From positions 62,001 to 126,000 of the forward strand of contig JAGARN010000007.1 of the NCBI GenBank assembly GCA_017622235.1: DNA of 64,000 nt. Reading direction: 5' to 3'. Origin of the DNA: Spirochaetaceae bacterium. GTDB taxonomy: Bacteria > Spirochaetota > Spirochaetia > Treponematales > Treponemataceae. Both the position numbers and the translations under genes were made by a program. The notes under the pieces were generated by a model. That model saw only the letters and a program-made list of their open reading frames with translations, had not been told where the DNA came from and did not search any database. Shown here piece after piece: positions 43,065 through 52,894 of the stretch (positions within the stretch are counted from its first letter, which is position 1; every line of letters begins with the position of its first letter).

Positions 43065-44469
43065 CTTTTTTCTTGACCAATATGGATGTGCAAAAAATCA
43101 AGTAGATGGAGAACTTATAATTTCAAGGTTGCAAAACTTGGGATTTTCTCGCACACTTGAAGCAGAAAAAGCAGACCTTATCATAATTAATAGTTGCGGT
43201 TTTATTGAAAGTGCAAAGCAAGAATCTCTCAACGCTTTGATTGAAGCTCGTGCCACTTATCCTAGGGCAAAAATTATTTTAGCTGGTTGCCTTGCAGAAC
43301 GTTACGCAGAAGTGTTTACAAATGAATTGCCAGAAGCTGATGGAATTGTAGGAAATGGCGACTTAGCGGTTTTTGACAAAGTGATGGAAGAAATTCGCCA
43401 AGGTAGCCGCCCGATTTATAAAATGCCACAAAAAACTGTGTGCTGTGGCGAACGTAAAGAATTTCTTTCTTTTCCGGGTTCTGCCTATGTAAAAATCACC
43501 GAAGGTTGCGACAATCATTGTAGTTTTTGTGCCATTCCTTTAATTCGTGGCAGTTTACGTTCAAGGGCGGCGGAAGAAATAATAGAAGAGATAAAAGCGT
43601 TGCTGGCTTGTGGCGTATTTGAAATAAATCTTGTAGGTCAAGATTCTGCCGCCTATGGTATGGACGGTATTTCACCTCACAATCCTAAAGTATGGCAAAG
43701 TTTTGATGGCACTAAAAGTGAAAAAAGTCCATTGGCGGCATTGTTGCAAAAGATATCTTCTTTGCCAGGAAACTTTTGGCTTAGAATTCTTTATATTCAT
43801 CCTGACCATTTCCCGCTTGACATATTGCCAATAATTGCTTCTGACAAGCGACTCCTTCCCTACTTTGATATTCCGTTCCAAAGTGGGTCAGATTCAATTA
43901 TAAATGCGATGAATCGTATCGGAAATGCTGCTAGTTACATCGAACTTATTTCAAGAATTCGTAGTGATTTTAATTCCACATCCTATGGTAGTATTGCTTT
44001 GAGGACAACTTTTCTCACTGGCTTTCCTGGAGAAACAGACAAAGATGCAAAAGCAACCGAAGCATTTTTAGCTCAAATTAAACCAGATTGGTCTGGAACT
44101 TTTACCTACAGCCAAGAAGAAGATACTCCAGCTAGCAAAATGAAAAAACAAGTGCCTTTAAAAATCTCCACAGCACGTGCAAAACTTTTAGAAAAGCTAC
44201 AAGAAAAAGTAACTTGCCAAGCCTTAAAAAAGCGTGTGGGGCAAAACTACGATGTGCTTGTAGAAGAAATTATTGAAGGTGGCGACGGTGAGGGAACAGG
44301 TCTTGCTATTGGCAGAGCCTGGTTTCAAGCTCCAGAAGTTGACGGTGCTGTTGTAATACGCTACGATTTTGATGCTGATACCATTCAAAAAGTTGTTCCT
44401 GGGAATGTTTTATCTGTTTACGTTGATGGTATTAGTGGTGTGGATTTAACTGGCTATTTTGAATCCTAG
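43057..44469 (+). CDS. rimO: Ribosomal protein S12 methylthiotransferase
   Basis: About 470 aa from TTG 43057, which gives MTSFFLDQYGCAKNQVDGE, the normal MTTase start. Longer GTG starts at 43018 and 43030 would sit deep inside rodZ. The MTTase domain has Cys11, Cys47 and Cys78; the radical SAM site is C151-x3-C155-x2-C158; a C-terminal TRAM domain follows. RimO adds a methylthio group to an Asp of S12. TTG overlaps the upstream stop (TTGACTAG), consistent with coupling. Confidence 0.93.
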   Translation: MTSFFLDQYGCAKNQVDGELIISRLQNLGFSRTLEAEKADLIIINSCGFIESAKQESLNALIEARATYPRAKIILAGCLAERYAEVFTNELPEADGIVGNGDLAVFDKVMEEIRQGSRPIYKMPQKTVCCGERKEFLSFPGSAYVKITEGCDNHCSFCAIPLIRGSLRSRAAEEIIEEIKALLACGVFEINLVGQDSAAYGMDGISPHNPKVWQSFDGTKSEKSPLAALLQKISSLPGNFWLRILYIHPDHFPLDILPIIASDKRLLPYFDIPFQSGSDSIINAMNRIGNAASYIELISRIRSDFNSTSYGSIALRTTFLTGFPGETDKDAKATEAFLAQIKPDWSGTFTYSQEEDTPASKMKKQVPLKISTARAKLLEKLQEKVTCQALKKRVGQNYDVLVEEIIEGGDGEGTGLAIGRAWFQAPEVDGAVVIRYDFDADTIQKVVPGNVLSVYVDGISGVDLTGYFES

Positions 44470-44501
44470 ATAGAAACTTTATACTAAAAGAGAGGTTCAA
44501 T

Positions 44502-46829
44502 ATGTCAATGGATTTTATTCCTCAGCCAAGAACACGTCCTTCTGCAGATGAGTATCTTTCAGTGTTGAATCCGGAACAAAGGGCAGCTGTAGAACATTCT
44601 GGCTCGCCACTCTTGATTTTAGCCGGTGCTGGTTCTGGAAAAACAAGGGTAATAACAACAAAAATTGCTTATCTTATTGGGCAAAAAAATCTTCCACCCT
44701 ATTCAATTTTAGCAGTAACTTTTACAAAAAAAGCCGCCACAGAAATGAAAGAGCGAGCTATTCGCTTACACCCAGATGCAAAAGATAGCCAAATCCGAAC
44801 ATTCCATTCTTTTGGTTCATGGTTTTTACGTCAACACACAGAAGAAGCTGGAATAGATGCAAATTTTACCGTCTATGATGACGACGACATGGTAACGCTA
44901 TTGCAAAAGGCTGTGCCTGGAATCACTCGTCAAGAAGCAAATCACTTTGCTCATTCGATTTCGAGGGCAAAGGATTATTGTATGAAACCTGATTCCCCAG
45001 AACTTTCTTCAATAGATGAGGCGACAAATTTTCCTCAGATTTATCAAGCTTATCAAAATAGACTCCGAGAAACAGGGAATATAGATTTTGGGGATTTAAT
45101 AATGCTACCTGTTTTGTTGCTTGAAGGTCGACCAGAAATAAGGGAACATATGCATCGGCGTTTTCGTGTGATAATGGTTGATGAATATCAAGATTCAAAT
45201 GTGGCTCAGTTTAAGTTGTTACGGCTTTTAGTGGGGAGCGAAACCTATGTTTGTGTAGTTGGAGATGACGACCAGTCAATATATAGTTTCCGTGGGGCAG
45301 AAGTACAAAATATTTTAACTTTTCCGGAGCATTTTCCAGGAACAACAATAATAAAACTTGAACGAAATTATCGTTCTGTTCCAGAAGTATTAAATGTTGC
45401 CAATGATGTAATAAGTTACAACAAAAATCGCTTTGACAAAGCTCTTAAAGCCACACGACTATCTGGAGACAAACCAGTTCTGACCTTTTTAGATAACAAC
45501 TATGACGAAACGGATTTTTGTGCTCAAGTGATAAAAAACGCATACAATCAAGGGATACCTTATAATGATTGGGCTTTGCTATACAGAACTAATAACCAGT
45601 CTTTGGGTTTTGAAACAGAATTTCTGCATCAGAAAATTCCATACGTAATTGTAGGTTCATTAAAATTTTATGATAGAGAAGAAATAAAAGATGCGTTGGC
45701 ATATTTAGCATTTGTAGTAAATCCCAAGGATGAAGTTTCTTTTCGGCGAGTTGTTAATAAACCTTCAAGAGGCATCGGGGATAAAACTCAAGATAAAATC
45801 GTAATAGACTCTCGGAATTTTGCAAAAGATTCTTTGCTTGGTGAATCAAATCTGTTGGAAAGTTGTCGTCGCATAGCAAAAGATTCAACAAAGAAAGTGA
45901 AAGAGGGATTAAAAAACTTTGTTGGTATCCTAGACACTTTGGTTAATTTGCTAGAGGAAGGACAAAAACTTGCCGAGCCTTTGCCTGTAACGCTTTTAGC
46001 AGAAGATGCTACTAGCAACTTAGAAGTTATGTCTACAGAAGTTTCAAAAGAAGACTCTATGTCAAATTCTATTGAAAATAGTCCCAAAAAACTTTCACAT
46101 CTCATAGAAGAACTTGTTAAGTTAAGTGGTTTAGAAGAATATCATCGTGGTCAAGACGAAATTTCTGGCACTCAAAGAGTTTCAAACTTACAGGAACTTG
46201 CTAATAGTGCAATCCTTTATCCATTAAGCAGAGACGGACTTTTAGACTTTTTAGACCATATTGAACTAGATAAAAGCCTTGATGCCCGAGACCAAGAAGC
46301 AGATGAGGCTGTTACTCTTATTACTGTTCACAACACAAAAGGTCTTGAATTCCCCAGAGTACTTATGACAGGTCTTGAAACTGGAATTTTCCCCCGTAGC
46401 GACAAACAAGAAGAAGAATTAGAAGAAGAACGCAGGCTTTTCTATGTTGGAGTGACTCGTGCAAAAGACCAACTTATAATGACATCTTGCAAAAAAAGAT
46501 TTCGTTTCGGGAAAATTGATGAAATGTATCCTAGTATTTTCCTTTCAGAAATACAACAGAATAACTTGCGGTTCTTAGGGGAAAAACCCAAAGGATTTTG
46601 TTCTTTAAGTTCAGCAAAAGAAGACAATACAATTCACCCCTTAGCAAATCGTTGGAAAAAAGGTGTTAGAGTTTTTCATGATGAATATGGCTACGGTTAT
46701 ATAATAAATGCTGTTATAGAAGCTGAAGAATATGTTATTACGGTTAAATTTGATACTGGTGCTGAAAAACGACTTATGCCAGAATACCAAAGCCATAGTT
46801 TAATGGTGTGTGAGGAAGAAAATACATAG
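44502..46829 (+). CDS. UvrD/PcrA-family superfamily 1 DNA helicase
   Basis: A 775-aa SF1 helicase. Motifs in order are LNPEQRAAV (Q motif), LAGAGSGKTRV (I), TFTKKAATEM (Ia), VDEYQDSN (II), GDDDQSIYSFRGA (III), VHNTKGLEFPRV (V) and LFYVGVTRAKDQL (VI). It unwinds DNA in repair or replication. A poorly conserved stretch of about 90 residues (around 455-545) interrupts the 2B region. GAGAGG lies 6 nt before the ATG. hflX follows after 3 nt. I cannot separate PcrA, UvrD and Rep by sequence alone. Confidence 0.93.
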   Translation: MSMDFIPQPRTRPSADEYLSVLNPEQRAAVEHSGSPLLILAGAGSGKTRVITTKIAYLIGQKNLPPYSILAVTFTKKAATEMKERAIRLHPDAKDSQIRTFHSFGSWFLRQHTEEAGIDANFTVYDDDDMVTLLQKAVPGITRQEANHFAHSISRAKDYCMKPDSPELSSIDEATNFPQIYQAYQNRLRETGNIDFGDLIMLPVLLLEGRPEIREHMHRRFRVIMVDEYQDSNVAQFKLLRLLVGSETYVCVVGDDDQSIYSFRGAEVQNILTFPEHFPGTTIIKLERNYRSVPEVLNVANDVISYNKNRFDKALKATRLSGDKPVLTFLDNNYDETDFCAQVIKNAYNQGIPYNDWALLYRTNNQSLGFETEFLHQKIPYVIVGSLKFYDREEIKDALAYLAFVVNPKDEVSFRRVVNKPSRGIGDKTQDKIVIDSRNFAKDSLLGESNLLESCRRIAKDSTKKVKEGLKNFVGILDTLVNLLEEGQKLAEPLPVTLLAEDATSNLEVMSTEVSKEDSMSNSIENSPKKLSHLIEELVKLSGLEEYHRGQDEISGTQRVSNLQELANSAILYPLSRDGLLDFLDHIELDKSLDARDQEADEAVTLITVHNTKGLEFPRVLMTGLETGIFPRSDKQEEELEEERRLFYVGVTRAKDQLIMTSCKKRFRFGKIDEMYPSIFLSEIQQNNLRFLGEKPKGFCSLSSAKEDNTIHPLANRWKKGVRVFHDEYGYGYIINAVIEAEEYVITVKFDTGAEKRLMPEYQSHSLMVCEEENT

Positions 46830-46832
46830 AAT

Positions 46833-48092
46833 ATGATTGAAATCGAAGCAGAAGAAAGAAAAAAAGTTCGATGTTTCTTAATTTACGATTACGGAACTTG
46901 TGGAAATGAACTTCAAGGATTAACTGACACTTTAAACATGGAAACAGTAGGTTCTTTAACCTTACCTAAAAAAACAGAATCCCAAAGCATTGCTCGTTTT
47001 GGCATTGGTACAGGTAAAGCCCAAGAAATCGCCACTGCTGCCCAAGAAACCCAAGCGGAATGTATAATCTTTGACTTTGAAATAACTCCAACTCGGCAAC
47101 GAAATTGGGAAAAACTTTGCAATATTCCAGTTTTTGACCGCCAAGAAGTAATCCTTAGAATTTTTGCCAGCAGAGCTAAAACAAAAGAAGCAAATCTTCA
47201 AGTGGAACTGGCAAGCCTAACTTATTCATTACCAAGGCTTGCCCATTCCTACGGAGACATGGCAAGGCAACGGGGAGGAAGTTACGGTTCAAAGGGTGCA
47301 GGCGAAACAAAACTTGAACTTGATAGGCGTACAATTCAGTCTAGAATTGTTCAAGTTAAAAAAGAACTTTCAAAGGTTGTTCGAGAGAGAGAAACTCAGC
47401 GAAAAAAGCGTGGAAAAATCCCCTTACCATCTTGTGCCATTGTGGGTTATACAAATGCTGGAAAATCTAGTTTATTAAACGCTCTTACCGGAGCAAATGT
47501 TCTTGCAGAAAACAAACTTTTTGCTACCCTTGACCCAACCACAAGGCGACTAGGAATTGCTGGAGGCACACAGCTATTACTAACAGATACTGTTGGGTTT
47601 ATTAGCAACTTGCCCCATAATCTTGTTGATGCATTTAAATCAACTTTAGAAGAAGCTGTGCAGGGGGATTTGCTTTTAATCGTAGTAGATGCTTCTGATC
47701 CAGCTGCCTATGAGCAATACAAAACAGTCTGTCGTGTTTTAGAAGAAATCGGTGCTACAGAAAGCAAAAGGATAACGGTACTAAATAAAACGGATTTGTT
47801 AGAACCCTTAGACATCCGAAAAGCAACGCTAAAACAAATTTTTCCAGAAGCTATCTCTGTAAGTGCTAAAACAGGGGTAGGTCTTGAAACTCTTTCTGCT
47901 TCGATATGCGACTGTCTTTCGGGAAAGGAACATCTCTATAGGATTCCTTATCACAAGCAAGAACTTTTAGAAGAAGTACGCAAAACAGGAACAGTTACAA
48001 ATGAATTGTGGTTAGAAGACTACATCGAGTTCACTGGACGAACGGCTACTACTCAAAAATTAGCAAAACAACTTGCACCCTATCAAATGTAG
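46833..48092 (+). CDS. hflX: Ribosome-associated GTPase HflX
   Basis: A 419-aa HflX. The N-terminal domain carries GRGQ-like FGIGTGKAQEI near residue 54; a long basic coiled coil (residues about 165-195) contains GPGETKLE-like GAGETKLELDRR. The G domain has GYTNAGKSS (G1), DTVGF (G3) and NKTD (G4). HflX splits stalled ribosomes. It starts 3 nt after the helicase gene with no SD, so it is probably coupled. Confidence 0.95.
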   Translation: MIEIEAEERKKVRCFLIYDYGTCGNELQGLTDTLNMETVGSLTLPKKTESQSIARFGIGTGKAQEIATAAQETQAECIIFDFEITPTRQRNWEKLCNIPVFDRQEVILRIFASRAKTKEANLQVELASLTYSLPRLAHSYGDMARQRGGSYGSKGAGETKLELDRRTIQSRIVQVKKELSKVVRERETQRKKRGKIPLPSCAIVGYTNAGKSSLLNALTGANVLAENKLFATLDPTTRRLGIAGGTQLLLTDTVGFISNLPHNLVDAFKSTLEEAVQGDLLLIVVDASDPAAYEQYKTVCRVLEEIGATESKRITVLNKTDLLEPLDIRKATLKQIFPEAISVSAKTGVGLETLSASICDCLSGKEHLYRIPYHKQELLEEVRKTGTVTNELWLEDYIEFTGRTATTQKLAKQLAPYQM

Positions 48093-48116
48093 CCGTTAGT
48101 ATTTTGCAACACAGTC

Positions 48117-48722
48117 TTAGTTTAATTCCTTGCGGCTCGAAACAACCTTGCTTATTAAGCCATATTCAGTAGCTTCTTCGGCATTTAGCCAATAGTCCCT
48201 ATCTGTGTCTTTTGCAACCTGTTCTAGCGGTTTTCCTGTTTCTGTAGAAATAAGAGCATTTATTTTGGCTCTTGTTTTTTCTATTTCTTTTGCATGAATT
48301 TCAATGTCTGTAGCAACACCTTTGATACCGGTGCTCAGTGGTTGATGAATTAAATAGTGGCTATTTGGCAAACCGATTCGTCGTGATTTATCGGCTGCTA
48401 AAAGAATCAATGCTCCTGCACTGGCAACAAGTCCCATTCCTATACAGTAAACGGGGGCATTTATAAATCGTATCATATCAAATATGGCATAGCCTGCATC
48501 CACATCGCCACCAGGAGAATCAATAAATATACGAATCGGCTGGTCTGAATCTGCCTCTAAAATTAAAAGCTGTCGTACAATTTTTTCTGCAAGCTGTTTG
48601 TTTACTTCTCCAGAAAGAATAATCTGCCTTGTTTTTAGAAATTGCAAATTCATTGCATCTGAATTTTCTGTAGAATTTTTTTCTTGTTCATCGTTATCTG
48701 GTTTGTCATTTAAAATATTCAT
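48117..48722 (-). CDS. clpP: ATP-dependent Clp protease proteolytic subunit (ClpP family)
   Basis: About 201 aa from ATG 48722, set by AAGGAG 6 nt upstream. The Ser-His-Asp triad is intact: Ser in LVASAGALIL, His in YLIHQP and an Asp in KDTDRDYW. The N-terminus is longer and more acidic (NDKPDNDEQEKN) than in typical ClpP, and ASAGA replaces ASMGA, so it may be a second ClpP paralogue. No clpX gene is adjacent. Confidence 0.9.
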   Translation of the reverse strand: MNILNDKPDNDEQEKNSTENSDAMNLQFLKTRQIILSGEVNKQLAEKIVRQLLILEADSDQPIRIFIDSPGGDVDAGYAIFDMIRFINAPVYCIGMGLVASAGALILLAADKSRRIGLPNSHYLIHQPLSTGIKGVATDIEIHAKEIEKTRAKINALISTETGKPLEQVAKDTDRDYWLNAEEATEYGLISKVVSSRKELN

Positions 48723-48833
48723 ATTATGCTCCTTCCTCAATATACAAAAATAAGTGATATTTTTCAATACTTCTTCGTTTACTTAATAATTGTTGGTATT
48801 CTCAAAGACTTGCTTCTGTGTTATAATATTATT

Positions 48834-49736
48834 ATGTTATTTGAGTTAACAAAAGAAATTGTTGAACAAATTATGTTTGCAATGGAAAATCAAGACGAAA
48901 ACTTTCTTTTTGATTCTAAAGATTGTAAACTTGTAGAATCTTTTCTTGTGGATTCAGATGACAATCGATATTATTGTTTGCCAGAATGGAATTCAACTAA
49001 GGGTTTTCAGTTGATGGAGCAATTTGTATCTGTACAACGTAATCCGACTGTTAAACAGGAGCTTAGAAGTATACTTGTTTCTGGCAAGGGGGTGTTTAGG
49101 AATTTTAAGAATGTTTTAAAGTTGTATCCTGAAGCAGAAAAAAATTGGTTTGCTTTCAGAGAAAAAGAAATGACCCGGCATATCATGCAGTGGTATAATG
49201 TGTTGCGGGATGCGTGGGGGTTGGAAAAGCTAGGTGAAGAGCCAGAAGAAAACGATGATTTAGTGCATGGGGATTTTGTGTTTCGTAATTTATGTAATGA
49301 AGAAGCAAAAGAAAAATTATCCTTGGCAACATCGGCTCATATGGCGGAACTAAAGTTAAATTTCCCTGAGGAATTAGGTGTTGCTTTAGAAAAACTTTGG
49401 CAAATGCAACATAATTTTCCTCTGTCGGAACTTTTGTTTTCTTGTGTGGCAGAGACAGTTGACGAAGACTTTGCTGGTTGTATTTCAGCTTCTTATTGTT
49501 TGCCTAGTACCAACAGAACAGTGATTTTGACCACGTTTTTTGTTTTTAATAGTTACCGAGGTCTTGGCATAGGAAAGGAACTGCTTTCTAAGTGTTTATT
49601 TAATTTGAAAAACCTCGGTGTGCGTTGGGTTATTTTATCAGATATGATAGTACCTGATTTTTTGATTCCCTGTTTGTCGAGATTGGGATTTACCAATTTT
49701 GGGGGCGGGTATATCGCTGATTTGATTGCAGAGTAG
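48834..49736 (+). CDS. UPF0158 domain fused to a GNAT acetyltransferase
   Basis: About 300 aa from ATG 48834. Residues 1-125 match UPF0158 (LPEWNSTKGFQLMEQFV, GKGVFRNFKNVLKLYPEAE, NWFAFREKE). Residues about 165-300 are a GNAT domain with the acetyl-CoA loop SYRGLGIGKELLSKCL. Its substrate is unknown. TATAAT (48822-48827) with an extended TGt lies exactly 6 nt before the ATG and there is no SD; a longer upstream frame to 48726 would cover the promoter. Confidence 0.8.
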   Translation: MLFELTKEIVEQIMFAMENQDENFLFDSKDCKLVESFLVDSDDNRYYCLPEWNSTKGFQLMEQFVSVQRNPTVKQELRSILVSGKGVFRNFKNVLKLYPEAEKNWFAFREKEMTRHIMQWYNVLRDAWGLEKLGEEPEENDDLVHGDFVFRNLCNEEAKEKLSLATSAHMAELKLNFPEELGVALEKLWQMQHNFPLSELLFSCVAETVDEDFAGCISASYCLPSTNRTVILTTFFVFNSYRGLGIGKELLSKCLFNLKNLGVRWVILSDMIVPDFLIPCLSRLGFTNFGGGYIADLIAE

Positions 49737-49797
49737 GAAATCCATATTTCTCAAAAAGAGTTGTTAATATTTTTCCTACATTTTTATGGAGTTATAT

Positions 49798-50478
49798 ATG
49801 TCTAACAAAACCAAGTATTCTTTTGATGAAGAGCGTTATCTTGCATTATTGGATGAAGCTTTAGCAAAAGTAAACAGAGAAGAGGATCCTGTCGTTATTA
49901 CGCAAATGCGGGATTTGTTTAAGAAAAAAGTACCTTTTTCCAGAAGAATGTATGTGGCAGCTTATTTAGCAAAAATTGCTGCTTTTGGTGGAAAACCATA
50001 TCTTAGACATTCAAGAAAAGAATCATTTCATGATTATAGAAATTCAGACCGTGCTTCTCGACCAGAACAAGAACATAGGGATTTTCGTGGTGATCGTGAT
50101 AATCGTACAGAAAATACACAGGTTACTCGCAGAGTTTCTATTGACGAATCTTTAGCTACTACTTTGTTTATTAGTATTGGTCGTAACAGACGTGTTTTTT
50201 ACAAAGACCTCATTAGTCTTTTAATTCAAGAGGCTGGATTGGAACGAGAGCGAATTGGTGATATTCGCACTTTGGAAAATTATTCTTTTGTACAAGTGTT
50301 TAAAGACGATGCTGAAAAAGTAATAGCTGCTCTTAATGGTCTTAGATACAGAGGACGTGAACTTTCTGTAAGTTATTCTCGAAAGAAAGAAGATGCTACA
50401 GAAAATTTAGCTGAATCTGAAACCTCAGAATCAGTTGTTCAAGAAGAAAATACATCTATGGCTGATTACATAGAGTAA
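49798..50478 (+). CDS. Stand-alone DbpA-type RNA-binding (RRM) protein
   Basis: About 226 aa from ATG 49798, chosen because GGAG lies 6 nt upstream (ATG 49786 overlaps that SD). Residues 1-65 are helical; a charged linker rich in Arg, Asp and Glu (SRKESFHDYRNSDRASRPEQ and on) follows. Residues about 120-195 are the DbpA C-terminal RRM (LFISIGRNRRVFYKDLISLL, then VQVFKDDAEKVIAALNG). It lacks the DEAD-box helicase that normally carries this domain. The stop overlaps the next start as TAATG. Confidence 0.82.
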   Translation: MSNKTKYSFDEERYLALLDEALAKVNREEDPVVITQMRDLFKKKVPFSRRMYVAAYLAKIAAFGGKPYLRHSRKESFHDYRNSDRASRPEQEHRDFRGDRDNRTENTQVTRRVSIDESLATTLFISIGRNRRVFYKDLISLLIQEAGLERERIGDIRTLENYSFVQVFKDDAEKVIAALNGLRYRGRELSVSYSRKKEDATENLAESETSESVVQEENTSMADYIE

Positions 50479-51131
50479 TGGAAATAACTGTTATTCCTAC
50501 AGGGGTGTTCCAAGTGAATACCCTTGTAGTTCCATTAAATAGGTTTCAAGCTTTTCTAGTAGATATTGGTGGCGATGTAGATGTTGTTGCTGCGACTTTG
50601 AAACGAAGAGAATTAGAACCTGTTGCTTTTGTGTTTACTCATGGTCACTTTGATCACATCCTTGGTTTATCTGGTTTGCTTGAGCTATATCCCAATATAC
50701 CTATTGCAATTCATACTGATGAAAGGGAACGGTTTGGGAATTCTGGTTGGAAAATACTGACCCAAGATTTATATAACTTTGGCTTGGAGCATTTGTTTCC
50801 AAAAGAAAAAACCTTGCCAAATGCAACTGTGCTTTTAGAGGAAGGTGATTTTTTGTCAAAAATTCCGGAGTTACCATTGCAAAGTTCTATGTGGCAAGTT
50901 TTACATACACCAGGTCATACTCCGGGTTCTATGTGCCTTTACAATAAAGAGCAAGGAATTTTGCTTTCTGGAGACACATTGTTTTATGGTGGTTATGGAC
51001 GCACAGATTTACTTGGTGGTAGCGAAAAGGCAATAATTAAAAGTTTGAAAACTCTTTATCAACTTCCAAAAGAAACTAGGATTTTTCCTGGACATGGCAG
51101 AACCGATTTTACGCTTTCTCAGCTTGATTAA
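50478..51131 (+). CDS. Metallo-beta-lactamase-fold hydrolase (glyoxalase II type)
   Basis: A 217-aa MBL protein. The zinc motif HxHxDH is at residues 55-60 (THGHFDH). Later ligands appear in HTPGHTPGS, SGDTLF and PGHG. It resembles the stand-alone glyoxalase-II-like hydrolases common in anaerobes. Its start overlaps the RRM gene stop by 1 nt, so the two are coupled. Confidence 0.9.
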   Translation: MEITVIPTGVFQVNTLVVPLNRFQAFLVDIGGDVDVVAATLKRRELEPVAFVFTHGHFDHILGLSGLLELYPNIPIAIHTDERERFGNSGWKILTQDLYNFGLEHLFPKEKTLPNATVLLEEGDFLSKIPELPLQSSMWQVLHTPGHTPGSMCLYNKEQGILLSGDTLFYGGYGRTDLLGGSEKAIIKSLKTLYQLPKETRIFPGHGRTDFTLSQLD

Positions 51132-51134
51132 AAC

Positions 51135-52793
51135 CTATTGACATTGGGCAAGAGCTTCGGAAATACTAAACGCCCTGTCGCCGATTTTTTCTATGTTGCG
51201 AACAAGGTCAATATATAATAGTTCCGATTTTACGTCTGCACCATTTTCAAGGCGTTTTCGAGCGACTTTTTTAAGATTCTTTCGGAACATATCAATTTGA
51301 TTCTCTAAATCTTGTGCTATTATGAGTTGTTCTTCTGTTAAATGTTTGTTTATATTTTCTCTGATAAATGCCAAGAATCTATGAGCCAAGTCTATATAGG
51401 GATGCAACCTATCCATGTCTTCTTCCGCAAAGGTCATGTTTTTTTCTATGCTACGTTTAAGTAACAATGCTACACTATAGCAGTCGTCGGTCATGCTTTC
51501 TAAGTCGTCAACAATACGCAACATTATTGACACGTTGTTACGCAATTTTTGGCTCACAGGTAATTGAGAACAATGAACTAAAAACTTTGAAAGCTGTTCT
51601 TGCATTTGATCTGCATAGTCTTCATCCTTTGCTAATGGTTCCATTTGTATGTTGATAAAATCTTGATTACGGTTTTCAAAACCAAATTTAATTCTATCAA
51701 ACATTCGTGTTACCACATCGGTCATATCTGCAATTTCTTTTTCTGCACGGATTACGTAGGCTGCAGCGTTTTCTTTTGTTCCCGTTTCTGCAAATTCCAA
51801 TCGATAAATATCTGGGGTTTCGTTTTTTTTGGGTTTTATTATTAGTTCTGCAAGTGCTGCAATTTGTTTTGCAAAGGGTAGGAATATAATTGTGTTAAGT
51901 ACGTTAAATACTGTGTGTAGCATTGCGATATGGAATGTTATGTTTGATTCAACTGGACCTGGAATCAAAAAATCTACAAGTTTTAGAAGTGGCTGTAAGA
52001 ATATTGCTGCCAGAACTGTTCCAGTAACATTGAACATAACATGAATTAATGCAGCACGTCGAGCATTTACTTTTGTTCCAATAGCTGCAAGAACAGCATC
52101 TATAGTTGAACCAATATTGCTTCCAAGAACCATTGCTGCGGCAAATTCCCATGGCAAAAGCCCATTATGGGACATTGTTAAAATAATTGCTGTTGAAGCA
52201 CTAGAAGAATGAAGTAATACGGTAATCGCCATTCCTGCAATTATGCCAAGAATTATGCTAATTGCACCCTGACCTGTCCAGTTTGTAAGAAATCCCATAC
52301 TGTTTGCGTCCATTGTAGGAATTGTTTTTGAAAGCAAATCCAGACCTAAAAACAGTAAGCCAAAACCCATTAGTGCTTCGCCAAAGTTTTGTTTGTGTAT
52401 TCTCTTTATACTTGTCATTAAGTAGCCAATTCCAAAGACTGGTATGGCTACTGCTGAAATTTTAAAATTAAATCCAAAGAAAGCTACAATCCAAGCTGTA
52501 ATAGTTGTTCCAATATTAGCACCAAAAATGATACCGACAGATTGAGTAAGCGTAAGTAACCCTGCGTTTACAAAAGACACCACCATAACTGTAGTTGCAC
52601 CAGATGACTGAATAATCATGGTGATGAACATTCCTGTTAGCATAGCTACGACTCTGTTGCTAGTCATTTTGCCAAGAATGTAGTGCAAGCTTTGCCCTGC
52701 ACTTTTTTGGATTCCGTCGCTCATCATCTTCATGCCGTAAAGAAGAAAGGCAAGAGCTCCGACAAGCTGAAATATCATTGATAGTATCTGCAC
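51135..52793 (-). CDS. Na+/phosphate cotransporter family protein with PhoU-like domain
   Basis: A 552-aa protein. The membrane half has the duplicated PNaS signature (QSSGATTVMVVSFVNAG and LLHSSSASTAIILTMSH, each with GSNIGST or GANIGTT following). The C-terminal 200 residues form a PhoU-like helical domain. It probably imports or exports phosphate with Na+. GTG 52793 is the start: TTGAAA, 17 nt, TACTGT, 6 nt, GTG. ATG 52778 is an alternative. Confidence 0.9.
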   Translation of the reverse strand: MQILSMIFQLVGALAFLLYGMKMMSDGIQKSAGQSLHYILGKMTSNRVVAMLTGMFITMIIQSSGATTVMVVSFVNAGLLTLTQSVGIIFGANIGTTITAWIVAFFGFNFKISAVAIPVFGIGYLMTSIKRIHKQNFGEALMGFGLLFLGLDLLSKTIPTMDANSMGFLTNWTGQGAISIILGIIAGMAITVLLHSSSASTAIILTMSHNGLLPWEFAAAMVLGSNIGSTIDAVLAAIGTKVNARRAALIHVMFNVTGTVLAAIFLQPLLKLVDFLIPGPVESNITFHIAMLHTVFNVLNTIIFLPFAKQIAALAELIIKPKKNETPDIYRLEFAETGTKENAAAYVIRAEKEIADMTDVVTRMFDRIKFGFENRNQDFINIQMEPLAKDEDYADQMQEQLSKFLVHCSQLPVSQKLRNNVSIMLRIVDDLESMTDDCYSVALLLKRSIEKNMTFAEEDMDRLHPYIDLAHRFLAFIRENINKHLTEEQLIIAQDLENQIDMFRKNLKKVARKRLENGADVKSELLYIDLVRNIEKIGDRAFSISEALAQCQ

Positions 52794-52799
52794 ATATTC

Positions 52800-52828
52800 A
52801 CAGTAACAAAAAATGGCTTATTTTTCAA
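52800..52828 (-). promoter_or_regulatory. Leaderless promoter of the Na/Pi transporter gene
   Basis: On the minus strand, TTGAAA (52823-52828), 17-nt spacer and TACTGT (52800-52805) lie 6 nt before GTG 52793. Confidence 0.6.
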
Positions 52829-52894
52829 CCCATAATTAGTAGCGTGTTTTATAAATCTGTGGTGTAAATTGTACAAAAATGATATGCTAGAAAT

